64,000 nucleotides of DNA from Prorocentrum cordatum (taxonomy: Eukaryota; Sar; Dinophyceae; Prorocentrales; Prorocentraceae): the NCBI GenBank assembly GCA_963575745.1, contig CAUYUJ010015764.1:145001-209000 (forward strand). The letters are read 5' to 3'. Each line of letters opens with the position of its first letter. The first letter of the stretch is position 1. The notes under the pieces are model-generated. The model saw nothing but the letters and a program-made list of their open reading frames with translations, made no database searches and was not told the origin of the DNA. The position numbers and the translations under genes were made by a program. Positions 20,110-31,588 of this stretch are shown one piece after another.

Positions 20110-23104
20110 CGACGGGCGCTTGCGCTTGGACAGCGACTGCACCAAGTTAGATCAGCTTGTGCAGGCGATGGAGGAGAGAGGAATCGCAGTTCTATGCTTG
20201 CAAGAAACACATTTGTGTAATGCTCCTTTCTTTGACCATAGAGGGCTTTTAATTATTTTGTCAGGTGGCCCCGGGAATATCCGCGGGCACGCAGGAGTGG
20301 GTTTCGTGGTTGCTCCTTCTGCCCGGCACGCTGTCCAGAGCTTCGTTCAAGAATCGAGCAGACTTGCTAGTCTAACGCTTCGAATCCCAGGCGGCTCCAT
20401 GTCTATCATTACCGCGTACTGCCCTCAATCTGGTCTTGATTTTGATGTCCGTCACGACTTCCATAGCGATCTTCACAATTTTATTCTCCGTACCAAGCCT
20501 CATGGACCTTTGTACGTATGTGGTGACATGAATGCCCGTTTTGGTCCAGAGTGCGAGCATGCAGACGTTGTCGGTCCATATGCCTGGGGGCCTACAGGTA
20601 ACGCGGTCGATGCTCGCAGTAATCAGCACATGCTCGTCGAAATTTGTACCGCTCTACACATGGTCCTTGCAAACACGTTCCTGGACAGGCCGGATGTTCA
20701 GAAAATGACCTACTACGACCTCTGGGCCACGCCTGTTTCGGAGCTCACACCGCAGAATTTCGCCGAGATCGACCACTTGATGGTGGAACGGAAGTGGCAG
20801 GACACGGTTCGAGAGGTCAGAGCGGATCGATCGATAGGTTTCTCATCGCACCATTTCCTCGTCATTGCTCGGCTCGCGGTGGAGATCCCGAAGACCTCCC
20901 CCAAGCCCATTCGGCACGCCTTGGATTTGGCATCGCTCAAGCAGAAGGACGTGCTGAAGCATTTCGTATCGGAATTTCTGCAGCATTGTGGCGACGACGA
21001 GAGTCTTCAGACAGAAACCGTTGATGAAGTGGCTGCCAGGGTCGCTTCCGGCATGGCTACTGCGGCGGCTGCCTGTCTTACCCGGCGTCCAGAGCAAGCA
21101 AATCGTCCTTGGATACGGCAACCTACTTTGAATTTGATAGAACAACGCAACCAAGCCCGGGTAGCCGGCAATATTGATAGAGAAATGTCGTTGTCGAGAG
21201 AGATCAAAGCCTCTGCGAAGAAAGATCGAGCAGCATGGCTGGACGACATGTTGTCAGCAGGTGACTGGAGAAGCCTGAGACAGTTCAAACGGAGAGGCTT
21301 CACGAGACAAGGGCGGCTCAGAGACGCGAGTGGGAATCTTGTCGGTAGTCATGAGCGCGCCGAAACCATGGCGAAGCATTACGCCACGGTGCAGTTGAAA
21401 CCGCCGCCGCCTGGCAGAGCTCTTCCACACGGTGGCAAACTTGGCCCTGTGCTTCCTCTGCAGGCTGGCGACTTCTCCAGCGAGGAGCTGGCAGCAGTGT
21501 TGACACAGATGCGGGCAGGGAGAGCAGCTGGACCAGACGGCATCCCCCCCGACCTCTGGAAAGCATTGCGGTCTGACGCAGACGCGTGCGATATTCTTCT
21601 CAATATTTGCAATGTGTGCTGGAGAGAGAAGACCGTGCCGAAGCGCTGGAAGCATTTCAGTGCATCCACTGTGTTCAAAAAGGGGGACGTGTCTCTGCCA
21701 GAGAACTACCGCCCAATATCGCTGTTGTCTGTTGGTTACAAAGTCATCGCCGCCCTCATCTTGCGCCGCATGGTTCAGGGAGGAGTTGAGGAACGCTTGC
21801 GGCCAACGCAATTCGGTTTCAGACGACGCCGTGGGGCCAGCGATGCGTATTTTCTTGTTCAGAGATTAATCGAGAAGGCATGGTCGACCAAGGACGGCTG
21901 CCTGTCCGTGCTGCTGCTTGATTGGTCCAAGGCTTTTGATCGAGTGGACGCGGCTGCATTGGTCGTCGCATTGGCCCGGTTTGGCATCCCGGACGAGTAT
22001 ATCGATATCGTTGCAGATACTTACGACAACCGAACTTTTGACGTGCGCGATGCGCACGGGGAGTCTGGTATATTCGACCAGCAATCTGGCATAGCGCAGG
22101 GGCGCCCGCTGAGTCCTTATCTGTTCATCATGTTGTCCGTTTTGCTGACAGACGTCGAAGAAGTGATGGTACGAGAATGTGGTCCACTCGGTGAGGGGAA
22201 TACTTGCTTAGACGTTGCGTATGCAGACGACACCGCCTTGATATCTGATGACATCCCTCGTCTGCAGTTTTTCTTACGCACTCTTGTTCAACATGCGTGG
22301 AGGTACGGTCTAGAGCCCAACTGGGGGAAAACTGTGCATTTACAAGTTCGGCATGCAACGCCAGTGCTCACATCCACCGGGGACCCGGTCAACACGACCA
22401 GTTCAGCTTTATATCTTGGTGGCCTCTTGAACGTTGACTGTAACGCGGGCGCGTCTCTGGCGCGCAGACTGGGGGAGGCCAGGGGAGCCCTTGATAAGTT
22501 ATGCCTGGTATGGGGGCACGCGAACATCAGTCGGAGCAGAAAGATCATGCTGTTCAACGCGTGCGTAATTTCCAAGCTCTCCTACAGCATCGAGGCTTTG
22601 TGCTTGCGGAAAGCAGAGAGGGATAAACTTGATGCGTTCCAGGCCCAGTGTCTGCGCAAAATACTAAAGATTCCTCATTCCATGATCTCCCACGTGTCCA
22701 ACCACAGCGTGCGGCAACAAGCCGGGCAGCACCGTCTTAGCAGCCACATTCTCATGAAACAATTCGATCTGTTCGGGAAGCTTGGCAGCATGCCGGACTC
22801 AGCAGCTCGTGATGTAGTGTTCGCACCCGGGAGCGTGAACCCGCCGATCCTACACGGAAGAAGAGCACGAGGCCACCCCAGATTGACATGGGCTCGCGTA
22901 ATGCATGAGCACGCGTCGCTAGCATGCTCGGCTTCTGGCACATCTGTGCGCGCCGAGCTCGGGCCGAACTATAGCAGGGCTCGGTGGAGAAGCGTTGCCC
23001 AGGCGTATGTTTTCTGAAAGGCTGTGCGTTAGAACTATTGTAATTAGCCTTGTGCTGTTTAGCCGATGCGCCGTGCGGCGCGGCTCCACTTGCTCGACGG
23101 GCGC
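20110..23104 (+). mobile_element. Non-LTR retrotransposon (LINE) inserted in a minisatellite, 10-bp target duplication
   Basis: The element body is 20120-23094. CGACGGGCGC occurs directly before it (20110-20119) and directly after it (23095-23104). The surrounding repeat continues across the insertion: CATTCATATATGGG precedes the left copy and GCAAACGAGCGGGGGCCACG follows the right copy, as in intact units. The 3' end has a 77-bp untranslated tail without poly(A). The 5' end begins inside the endonuclease domain, so a little may be missing. Confidence 0.85.
20120..23017 (+). CDS. LINE ORF2-like protein: AP endonuclease plus reverse transcriptase
   Basis: An uninterrupted frame of ~965 residues; the first codon is TTG and the first in-frame ATG is near 20168. 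Endonuclease (EEP) motifs: LCLQETHL (Glu), CGDMNARFG (Asp/Asn), AEIDHLMV, and SSHHFLVIAR near residue 250. RT motifs: GPDGIPPDLWKAL, LPENYRPISLLSVGYK, QFGFRRRRGASDA, VLLLDWSKAFDRV, GIAQGRPLSPYLF and the catalytic VAYADDTALI. A conserved thumb/C-terminal region ends in WRSVAQAYVF. No RNase H or zinc knuckle. The lack of stops suggests a young copy. The first strand of the endonuclease is absent, so it is probably slightly 5'-truncated. Confidence 0.9.
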   Translation: MRLDSDCTKLDQLVQAMEERGIAVLCLQETHLCNAPFFDHRGLLIILSGGPGNIRGHAGVGFVVAPSARHAVQSFVQESSRLASLTLRIPGGSMSIITAYCPQSGLDFDVRHDFHSDLHNFILRTKPHGPLYVCGDMNARFGPECEHADVVGPYAWGPTGNAVDARSNQHMLVEICTALHMVLANTFLDRPDVQKMTYYDLWATPVSELTPQNFAEIDHLMVERKWQDTVREVRADRSIGFSSHHFLVIARLAVEIPKTSPKPIRHALDLASLKQKDVLKHFVSEFLQHCGDDESLQTETVDEVAARVASGMATAAAACLTRRPEQANRPWIRQPTLNLIEQRNQARVAGNIDREMSLSREIKASAKKDRAAWLDDMLSAGDWRSLRQFKRRGFTRQGRLRDASGNLVGSHERAETMAKHYATVQLKPPPPGRALPHGGKLGPVLPLQAGDFSSEELAAVLTQMRAGRAAGPDGIPPDLWKALRSDADACDILLNICNVCWREKTVPKRWKHFSASTVFKKGDVSLPENYRPISLLSVGYKVIAALILRRMVQGGVEERLRPTQFGFRRRRGASDAYFLVQRLIEKAWSTKDGCLSVLLLDWSKAFDRVDAAALVVALARFGIPDEYIDIVADTYDNRTFDVRDAHGESGIFDQQSGIAQGRPLSPYLFIMLSVLLTDVEEVMVRECGPLGEGNTCLDVAYADDTALISDDIPRLQFFLRTLVQHAWRYGLEPNWGKTVHLQVRHATPVLTSTGDPVNTTSSALYLGGLLNVDCNAGASLARRLGEARGALDKLCLVWGHANISRSRKIMLFNACVISKLSYSIEALCLRKAERDKLDAFQAQCLRKILKIPHSMISHVSNHSVRQQAGQHRLSSHILMKQFDLFGKLGSMPDSAARDVVFAPGSVNPPILHGRRARGHPRLTWARVMHEHASLACSASGTSVRAELGPNYSRARWRSVAQAYVF

Positions 23105-23545
23105 AAACGAGCGGGGGCCACGAAGGGCATTCATATATGGGGCCACGGAGGGCAGCGAGGGGGCCACGAAGGGCTGCAACGGGGCCACGAAGGGCAGCGA
23201 GGGGGGCACGAAGGGGTGCAACGGGGCCACGACGGGCAGCGAGGGAACCACGAAGGGTTGCGCCGGGTCCACGAAGGGCAGCAAGGGGGCCACGAAGGGC
23301 TGCAACGGGACCACGAAGGGCAGCGAGGGGGCCACGAAGGGCTGCAACGGGGCCACGAAAGGCAGCGAGGGGGCCACGAAGGGATGCAACGGGGCCACGA
23401 AGGGCAGCAAGGGGGCCACGAAGGGGTACAACGGGACCACGGAGGGCAGCGAGGGGGCCACGCAGGGCTGCAACGGGTCCACGAAGGACAGCGAGGGGGC
23501 CACGAAGGGCTACAACGGGGCCACGAAGGGCAGCGAGATCCCGAT
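23095..23545. repeat. Right arm of ~21-bp GGGGCCACGAAGG minisatellite
   Basis: About 20 tandem units (GGGGCCACGAAGGGCTG and GGGGCCACGAAGGGCAG alternate). It continues the array interrupted by the LINE. Confidence 0.9.
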
Positions 23546-24182
23546 TCCTGAGTAAGCTGCGAGGGAGTCCTGAGCGTAAGCGCGACTCCTGGGTGCCTGA
23601 GTGTCGGGAGCGGGGCGCTCGAGTAAATTGCGGGAAATTCCAACGCAAGGGCGCTATTCTTGAGTAAATTGCTAGCAAGTCTCCAGCGAGAGCGCGAATC
23701 CAGAACGCCGAGAGAACGATTCTTGAGTACATTGTGAGGATGTCCCCAGCGAGAGCGCGATTCCTGAATAAAATGCAAGGAAATCTCAAGCGGGAGCGGG
23801 GGTCCTGGCTAAAGTGTGAAGTCTCAGGCGGGAGCTGCTGTTGTTGTAAATCGGGGACCAACGACACAGTTTGACCCTCAAGAGTTCCCGTGTAAACAAC
23901 AAGGCGCGAGCCCCGGGAGGGGCGTTTCAATTGAAAAATACGATGTGCACCGGGCGGTGGGGATCAACAACAATTATTCATCAGAAGTGAGCTCTTGAAA
24001 AGCATCATCATCAACAACAACAAAAACAACCATAACAGCAACAGCAGTAACAGTAGCAAAAACAACAACAATCATTGTAAGACTGCTCGCTCCTATATGT
24101 TCACGTGCGAATCAATATGTCTATTACAAACCCTCTGTACCCGCCTTCGTCGTCTTCGATCGTACCCCCTTGTGTGTATATG

Positions 24183-24241
<59 letters not shown>

Positions 24242-24584
24242 GTCCTTACTTGCCACGCGCATTTAGTGTAGCCCCTAAAACAAGGGAAGAGAAGACGGGT
24301 GGAAGGGGGAGGAAAAAGAACGGAACACGAGAGAAGTTAGCAGGAGGGGGGCAAAGAGCAGAAAACAAGTGGTAGAATCAGACGGGCTGATCGGGTGGGC
24401 AAACCCATAGCGGGCAGGTCGGGAAGGCGGGCCCAGGCGACCAGGTCGAGCAGGCGGGTTGCTGAAGCGTGGGTCCTGCATGAATCGCGAGGAAATCTCG
24501 AGCGACAGCGCGATTCCCAAAAACATCGCGAGAAAACCAAAGCGAGAGCATGATTCCTGAGCGCCGAGGGCGCATCGTCCGAAC
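23546..24584. repeat. Dispersed TCTCGAGCG-motif region and (TA)n tract
   Basis: 23546-23850 and 24470-24560 contain about seven diverged copies of a ~30-bp motif (e.g. GAGGATGTCCCCAGCGAGAG and AAATCTCGAGCGACAGCG). Between them lie A/CAA-rich sequence and a TA microsatellite (24187-24240). No gene. Confidence 0.6.
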
Positions 24585-24860
24585 CTGACCGGACAAGAAC
24601 GGGAAGCGTCGCTTTAGTCCACCAAGCATGTGGAAAATGCTATGTTGTTGTTATGCCGCGCAGGTATGCCGTGGCGCGCGTGTCGGCGTGCGTGCGGGGT
24701 GTGTTTTGCTGTGCTCCTGTGTGTTCTGCCGTGCTCCTGTTCTGCCGTGCTTCTGTGTTCTGCCGTGCCTCTGTGTGCTCTGTGTGTTCTGCCGTGTTCC
24801 TGTATCTGCCGTGCGGATCGTCGCGGTGGTCGTTTTGGCAGAGCTTCTGGGCGCACACGG
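24585..24860. repeat. Array head: inverted-orientation copies of the CACGGCAGA unit
   Basis: TTCTGCCGTGCTCCTG units run from ~24700 to 24815 in the orientation opposite to the main array, which starts at ~24857. The whole segment is repeated almost exactly at 33385-33660. Confidence 0.85.
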
Positions 24861-26815
24861 CAGAAAAAGATGAGGAGCACGGCAGAATAGGCCCCAAGAG
24901 CGAAGGAGCACGGCAAAGAAAGACAAGGAACACGGCAGAATAGACCCCAAGAGCAAATGAGTACGGCAGAATACACCCCATTAGCTAAGGAGCACGGCAG
25001 AAAATGACCAGGAGCACGGCAGAATAGACCTCAAGAGCTAAGGAGCAGGCAGAAAAAGACCAGGAGCACGGCAGATTAGGCCCCAAGAGCGAAGGAGCAC
25101 GGCAGAAAAAGACCAGGAGCACGGCAGAATAGACCCCAGGAGCTAAGGAGCAGGGCTGGATATGCCTCAAGTGCGAAGGAGTACGGCAGAGGAAGACGAG
25201 GAGCACGGCAGGATAGACCCCAAAAGCTAAGGAGCACGGCAGAGAATGACCAGGAGCACGGCAGAAGTGGCCCCAAGAGCGAAGGAGCACGGCAGAAAAA
25301 AACAGGAGCACGGCAGATTAGGCCCCAAGAGCGAAGGAGCACGGCAGAAAAAGACCAGGAGCACGGCAGAATAGACCCCAGGAGCTAAGGAGCAGGGCTG
25401 GATATGCCTCAAGTGCGAAGGAGTACGGCAGAGAAAGACGAGGAGCACGGCAGGATAGACCCCAAAAGCTAAGGAGCACGGCAGAGAATGACCAGGAGCA
25501 CGGCAGAATAGGCCCCAAGAGCGAAGGAGCACGGCAGAAAAAAAACAGAAGCACGCCAGAGTAGACCCCGAGAGCTGAAGGAGTGCGGGAAAATAGACCC
25601 CAAGAGCGAAGGAGCAAACCAGAAAAGACGAGGAGCACAGCAGAATAGAACCCAAGAGACAAGGAACACGGCAGAATATGCCCCAAGTGCGAAGGAGCAC
25701 GGCAGAAAAAAAGCAGGAGCACGGCAGACAAAGACCAGGAGCACAGCAGAATAGGCCCCATGAGCGAAGGAGCACGTCGGAAACAAACCAGGAGCATGGC
25801 AGAATAGACTCCAAGAGCTGCCGAGCACGGCAGAAAAAGACCAGGAGCACGGCAGAATAGACCCCAAGAGCTAAGGAGCACGGCATAATAGGCCCCAAGA
25901 GCGAAAAAGACGCCAGAAAAAGACCAGGAGCACGGCAGAAGATGCCCCAAGAGCTAAGGACGACGGCAGAAAAGACCGAAACACAGCAGAAAAGGCCCGA
26001 GGAGCCAAGGAGTACGACAGAAAAGACCAGGAGCACGGCAGAATAGGCCCGAAGAGACAAGGAGCACGGCAGAAGATGCCCCAAGTGCGAAGAAGCACGG
26101 CAGAAAATGACCAGGAGCACGGCAGAATAGACCCCCAGAGCTCAGGGGCACGGCAGAAAAGACCAGGACCACGGCAGAATAGACCCCAGAGCTAAGGAGC
26201 ACGGCAGAAAAAGACCAGGAGCACGGCAGAATAGGCCCCATGAGCGAAGGAGCACGGCAGAAAAAAAAACAAAGAGCACGGCAGAATAGACCCCAAGAGC
26301 TGAGGAGCACGGCAGAAGAGGCCCCAAGAGCGAAGGAGCATGACAGAAAAAAACAGGAGCACGGCAGAATAGACCCCAAGAGCTGAGGAGCACGGCAGAA
26401 TAGGCGCCAGGAAAGAAGGAGCATTGCAAAACACGACCAGTGACCAGGAGCACGGCAGAATAGACCGCGAGAGCTAAGGAGCACGGCAAGATAGATGCAA
26501 GAATACAGCATAATACGCCCCAAGGAAGAAGGAGTATGCAAGAAAAACACAAGGAGCACGGCAGAATAAACCCCGAAAGCGAAGGAGCACGGCAGAATGT
26601 GCCCCAAGAGCTAAGGAGCACGGCAGAAAACGACCAGGAGCACGGCATCATAAGCCCCAAGAACAAAGGATTGTGACAGAAACTGGCCAGGAGCATGGCA
26701 GAATAGGCTAGAAGAGCGAAGGAGCACGGCACAAAAAAACAAGGAGCATTTCAGAATAGACCCCAAGAACGAAAGAGCACGGCAGAATAGACGTCAAGAG
26801 CGAAGGAGCATGTTT
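24857..26815. repeat. GAGCACGGCAGA tandem array, copy 1
   Basis: Alternating ~22-bp (GAGCACGGCAGAAAAAGACC) and ~31-bp (GAGCACGGCAGAATAGACCC + CAAGAGCTAAG) units. The many open frames encoding Leu/Cys/Ser-rich peptides on the minus strand are produced by the repeat. Confidence 0.95.
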
Positions 26816-28060
26816 GTTCGCCGGCCATGCTCCGCCCGATTTTTGTTGAGGATGTATGCAGCGAGAGCGCGATTTTAAACATGAGAGGTATTGAAACCGC
26901 CACTCCAAGATATCATTTTTGTTAGGATGTCTCAGGCGAGACGCTAGTTTTTGAACATCTGTCGAATTCGCGGGTTCCCATGTTTAAGGGATGTCTCAGG
27001 CGAAACGCTCATTTTTGATGAAATCGATGTTGTGAACATTTCATTTTTGTAAGGATGTCTCAGGCGAAATCGCCATTTTGGATCGTCTCGAGGGCGCTCC
27101 TGGGGGTCAAGTTTGGGCTTGTTTGGGGCCTTTGGGGGCCTTCTTGATGCCTTACAAGACCGTTACAGTCCGATGTGGCACACATTCATTGGTTCAGGAT
27201 GTCCCTATCGAAATCGTCATTTTTAGATGACTGGCTTAAACCATCTAGAAGCCTTTTCAGGAGCGATCCCCAGACGATGTTGAAACAGCCATGTTCAAAA
27301 CGATGTTGTTGGATTTGTTTTTTTGAAGATGTCCCTAGCGAAATCACTATTTTCAGCAACCTGAAGGGCGCTCGTGGGGCCATGTTGTGGCCTTCTTTTG
27401 CTTCCTGATGCCCTCCGAAAATCATTACGATGCGATGTCGCACGCATCAATGTTTTGAGGATGTCCCTAGCGAAATCGACATTTTTTGAAGGCTGCCTTG
27501 GGCCGTCTGGAAGCCTTTTCAGAAGCAAAGTCAAAACTATGTAAGAACAACAGTTTCAAGTCGATGCTGGTGTATGTTTTCATTGTTTGAGGATGTCCCT
27601 GGCGAAATCGCTATTTTCGGAAGTCCCCCGATCGTTCTGATAGCCATCTTGACGTGCGTTTTGGCATCTCATTTCCTCATCTTGAGGCACTTCGAGAACG
27701 ACACCAAGACGACGTTGAGGACATCTCATTTAGTTGAGGATGTCCCTAGCGAAATGCATTTTTTTCTGTCGTGCTCTTCGTTCTGGTCCGCCGTGCTGCC
27801 GCTCGTTTTCTGAGGATGTCCCTAGCGAAATCGCAAGTCTTAACATAAGAGTTAGTTGAAGACTTCAGTCGTCATCTCATGTTTTCGAGGATGTCCCTAG
27901 CGAAACGCAAATTTTCACAGACGGCGGCATTTCGCTGTCATCAACTGTTCGAGGATGTCTCGAACGAAACGCTTGTTTGTGTTAAACACGATGTCGCGAA
28001 GATCTCATTTTGTGAGGATGTCTCACGTAAAATCGCCATCCCGAGGAATCCGCTAAGCCT
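26816..28060. repeat. Region of 13 irregularly spaced GAGGATGTCYC..GCGAAA motifs, copy 1
   Basis: Motif starts near 26846, 26923, 26991, 27048, 27196, 27324, 27456, 27589, 27737, 27811, 27887, 27951 and 28012. Spacers are AT-richer and unrelated to one another. No coding signal. The region is duplicated at 32117-33370 and partly at 35310-35815 and 30590-30700. Confidence 0.85.
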
Positions 28061-28078
28061 GGTACCGTGACCAAGACC

Positions 28079-28672
28079 AATCGACCCGAACCAGAACCGT
28101 GACCAGGACCAGTCTTGGCCACAATTGAGGTTGGGGTTTCATTAGTATTATTATTATAATAGTCATGCGAATCGACCCGAACCAGAACCGTGACCAAGAC
28201 CAATTCTGGTCACAATTATGGCTCGGGTCGCACGAATAACATTATTATAATATTATTAATGCCAATCGACCCGAACCAGAACCGTGACCAGGACCAATCC
28301 TGGTCACAGTTGTGGTTGGCGTTGCATTAATATTACTTGAATATTATTACTGCCCATCGACCCGAACCAGAACCGTGACCAGGACCAGTCCTGGTCACAG
28401 TGGTGGTTGGCGTTGCATTCCTATTATTATTTAATTTTTAATGCGAATCGACCCGAATCAGAATCGTGACCAGGACCAGTCCTGGCCACAATTGTGATTG
28501 GGGTTGCATGAATATTATTATGATATTATGAATGCCCATCGACCCGAACCAGAACCGTGAGCAGGACCAGTCCTGGTCACAGTTGTGGCTGGCGTTGCAT
28601 TCATATTATTATTATACTATTAATGCGAATCGACCAGAACCAGAACCGTGACCAGGACCAGTGCAACCGTGA
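28079..28672. repeat. ~91-bp tandem repeat with palindromic core, 7 units
   Basis: Units start near 28079, 28170, 28264, 28355, 28446, 28538 and 28628, each with ATCGACCCGAACCAGAACCG. The palindrome arms GTGACCAGGAC and GTCCTGGTCAC are separated by CA. An AT-rich ATTATTAT tail ends each unit. Confidence 0.9.
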
Positions 28673-28689
28673 CCAGAAGTTTCCGTCAG

Positions 28690-29145
28690 ACACAGACGGG
28701 CCAACCCCAGCTGCAAAACTGGAAAAGGGGAGGGTAGCTTCCGAAGCCCCCCCCCCTTGAAAGGGAAGCCCGAGCTCACCTTCGGCACCGAAAAAGGGGG
28801 GGAGGGGGGGGGGTAGCTTGGAAGCCCCCCCTCCCCTTTAACCAGGGCCCCCCCCCCAGCTGGAAAGAGCAACCAAAAGGGGGGAGGGGGGGAAGCTTCC
28901 GAAGGCCCCCCCCCTTTGGAAAGGAGAGCCAGGGCTTACATCTACCCCACAAAGGGCGGGAGGGAGGGGGGTAGCTGCGAAGCCCCCCCCCTTTCAGCCA
29001 GGGCCCCCCCAGCTCGAAAATACATCCAAAACGGGGAGGAGAGGAGGTAGCTTCGGAAGCCACCCCCCCCTTCTCGAAGGAAAGGGGTAGGGGGGTAGCT
29101 TGAAGCTGGGGTCCCCCTTGTAGTCTTGAGTTCCGCACGGGCGCG
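28690..29145. repeat. ~95-bp repeats rich in G and C homopolymers
   Basis: Four or five units each contain a run of G, then TAGCTTCGGAAGC (an inverted repeat), then a run of C. Strong hairpin or G-quadruplex potential; no gene. Confidence 0.75.
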
Positions 29146-29149
29146 CTCT

Positions 29150-30590
29150 TACAGAGCTAAGGAGCAGGCAGAAAAAGACCAGGAGCACGGCAGATTAGGC
29201 GCCAAGAGCGAAGGAGCACGGCAGAAAAGAACCAGGAGCACGGCAGAATAGACCCCAGGAGCTAAGGAGCAGGGCTGGATATGCCTCAAGTGCGAAGGAG
29301 TACGGCAGAGACAGACCAGGAGCAGGGCAGGATAGACCCCAAAAGCTAAGGAGCACGGCAGAGAATGACCAGGAGCACGGCAGATACGCCCCAAGAGCGA
29401 AGGAGCACGGCAGAAAAAAACAGAAGCACGCCAGACAAGACCCCGAGAGCTGAAGGAGTGCGGGAAAATAGACCCCAAGAGCGAAGGAGCAAACCAGAAA
29501 AAGACGAGGAGCACAGCAGAATAGAACCCAAGAGACAAGGAACACGGCAGAATATGCCCCAAGTGCGAAGGAGCACGGCAGAAAAAAAGCAGGAGCACGG
29601 CAGACAAAGACCAAGAGCACAGCAGAATAGGCCCCATGAGCGAAGGAGCACGGCAGAAAAAGACAGAAGCACGGCAGATTAGATCCCGAGAGCTGAAGGA
29701 GTGCGGGAAAACAGACCCCAAGAGCGAAGGAGCGAACCAGAAAAAGACGAGAAGCCCAGCAGAATAGAACCCAAGAGACAAGGAACACAGCAGAATATGC
29801 CCCACGTGCGAAGGAGCACGGCAGATAAAAAAGCAGGAGCACGGCAGACAAAGACCAGGAGCACAGCAGAATAGGCCCCATGAGCGAAGGAGCACGTCGG
29901 AAACAAACCAGGAGCATGGCAGAACAGACTCCAAGAGCTGCCGAGCACGGCAGAGAAAGACCAGGAGCACGGCAGAATAGACCCCAAGAGCTAAGGAGCA
30001 CGGCATAATAGGCCCCAAGAGCGAAAAGGACGCCAGAAAAAAAAACAGGAGGACGGCAGAAGATGCCCCAAGAGCTACGGACGACGGCAGAAAAGACCGA
30101 AACACAGCAGAAAAGGCCCGAGGAGCCAAGGAGTACGACAGAAAAGACCAGGAGCACGGCAGAATAGGCCCGAAGAGCGAAGGAGCAAACCAGAAAAAGA
30201 CGAGGAGCACGGCAGAATAGAACCCAAGAGACAAGGAGCACGGCAGAAGATGCCCCAAGTGCGAAGAAGCACGGCAGAAAATGACCAGGAGCACGGCAGA
30301 ATAGACCCCCAGAGCTCAGGGGCACGGCAGAAAAAGACCAGGACCACGGCAGAATAGACCCCAGAGCTAAGGAGCACGGCAGAAAAAGACCAGGAGCACG
30401 GCAGAATAGGCCCCATGAGCGAAGGAGCACGGCAGAAAAAAAAACAAAGAGCACGGCAGCCAGGAGCATGGCAGAATAGGCTAGAAGAGCGAAGGAGCAC
30501 GGCACAAAAAAACAAGGAGCATTTCAGAATAGACCCCAAGAACGAAAAAACACGGCAAAATAGACGTGAAGAACGAATGAGCACTTATTT
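29150..30590. repeat. GAGCACGGCAGA tandem array, copy 2
   Basis: Same units and order as the 24857-26815 array, with local deletions (for example at 30460). A truncated piece of the motif region follows at 30590-30700. Confidence 0.95.
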
Positions 30591-30701
30591 CGCCGGCCAT
30601 GCCCCGCCCGATTTGTTTGAGGATGTATGCAGCGAGAGCGCGAGTTTAAACATGAGAGGTATTGAAACCGCCACTCCAAAATATAATTTTTGTTAGGATG
30701 T

Positions 30702-31524
30702 CCAGGAGCACGGCAGAATAGGCCCCAAGAGCGAAGGAGCACGGCAGAAAAAAACAGAAGCACGGCAGATTAGATCCCGAGAGCTGAAGGAGTGCGGGAA
30801 AACAGACCCCAAGAGCGAAGGAGCAAACCAGAAAAAGACGAGGAGCACAGCAGAATAGAACCCAAGAGACAAGGAACACAGCAAAATATGCCCCAAGTGC
30901 GAAGGAGCACGGCAGAAAAAAAGCAGGAGCACGGCAGACAAAGACCAGGAGCACAGCAGAATAGGCCCCATGAGCGAAGGAGCACGTCGGAAACAAACCA
31001 GGAGCATGGCAGAATAGACTCCAAGAGCTGCCGAGCACGGCAGAAAAAGACCAGGAGCACGGCAGAATAGACCCCAAGAGCTAAGGAGCACGGCATAATA
31101 GGCCCCAAGAGCGAAAAGGACGCCAGAAAAAAGACCAGGAGGACGGCAGAAGATGCCCCAAGAGCTAAGGACGACGGCAGAAAAGACCGAAACACAGCAG
31201 AAAGGCCCGAGGAGCCAAGGAGTACGACAGAAAAGACCAGGAGCACGGCAGAATAGGCCCGAAGAGCGAAGGAGCAAACCAGAAAAAGACGAGGAGCACG
31301 GCAGAATAGAACCCAAGAGACAAGGAGCACGGCAGAAGATGCCCCAAGTGCGAAGAAGCACGGCAGAAAATGACCAGGAGCACGGCAGAATAGACCCCCA
31401 GAGCTCAGGGGCACGGCAGAAAAAGACCAGGACCACGGCAGAATAGACCCCAGAGCTAAGGAGCACGGCAGGAAAAGACCGGGAGCACGGCAGATTAGGC
31501 CCCATGAGCGAAGGAGCACGGCAG

Positions 31525-31588
<64 letters not shown>

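Noticed and set aside
27060-27090. GCCATTTTGGATC, resembling part of the dinoflagellate spliced leader
   Set aside because: Only about ten bases match, inside a copy of the dispersed motif, without the rest of the leader or a donor site. Chance is the simpler reading.
26846-28040. CRISPR-like look of a short motif with unique spacers
   Set aside because: Spacing varies from 57 to 148 bp, the motif is not exact, the genome is clearly eukaryotic and no cas genes are present.
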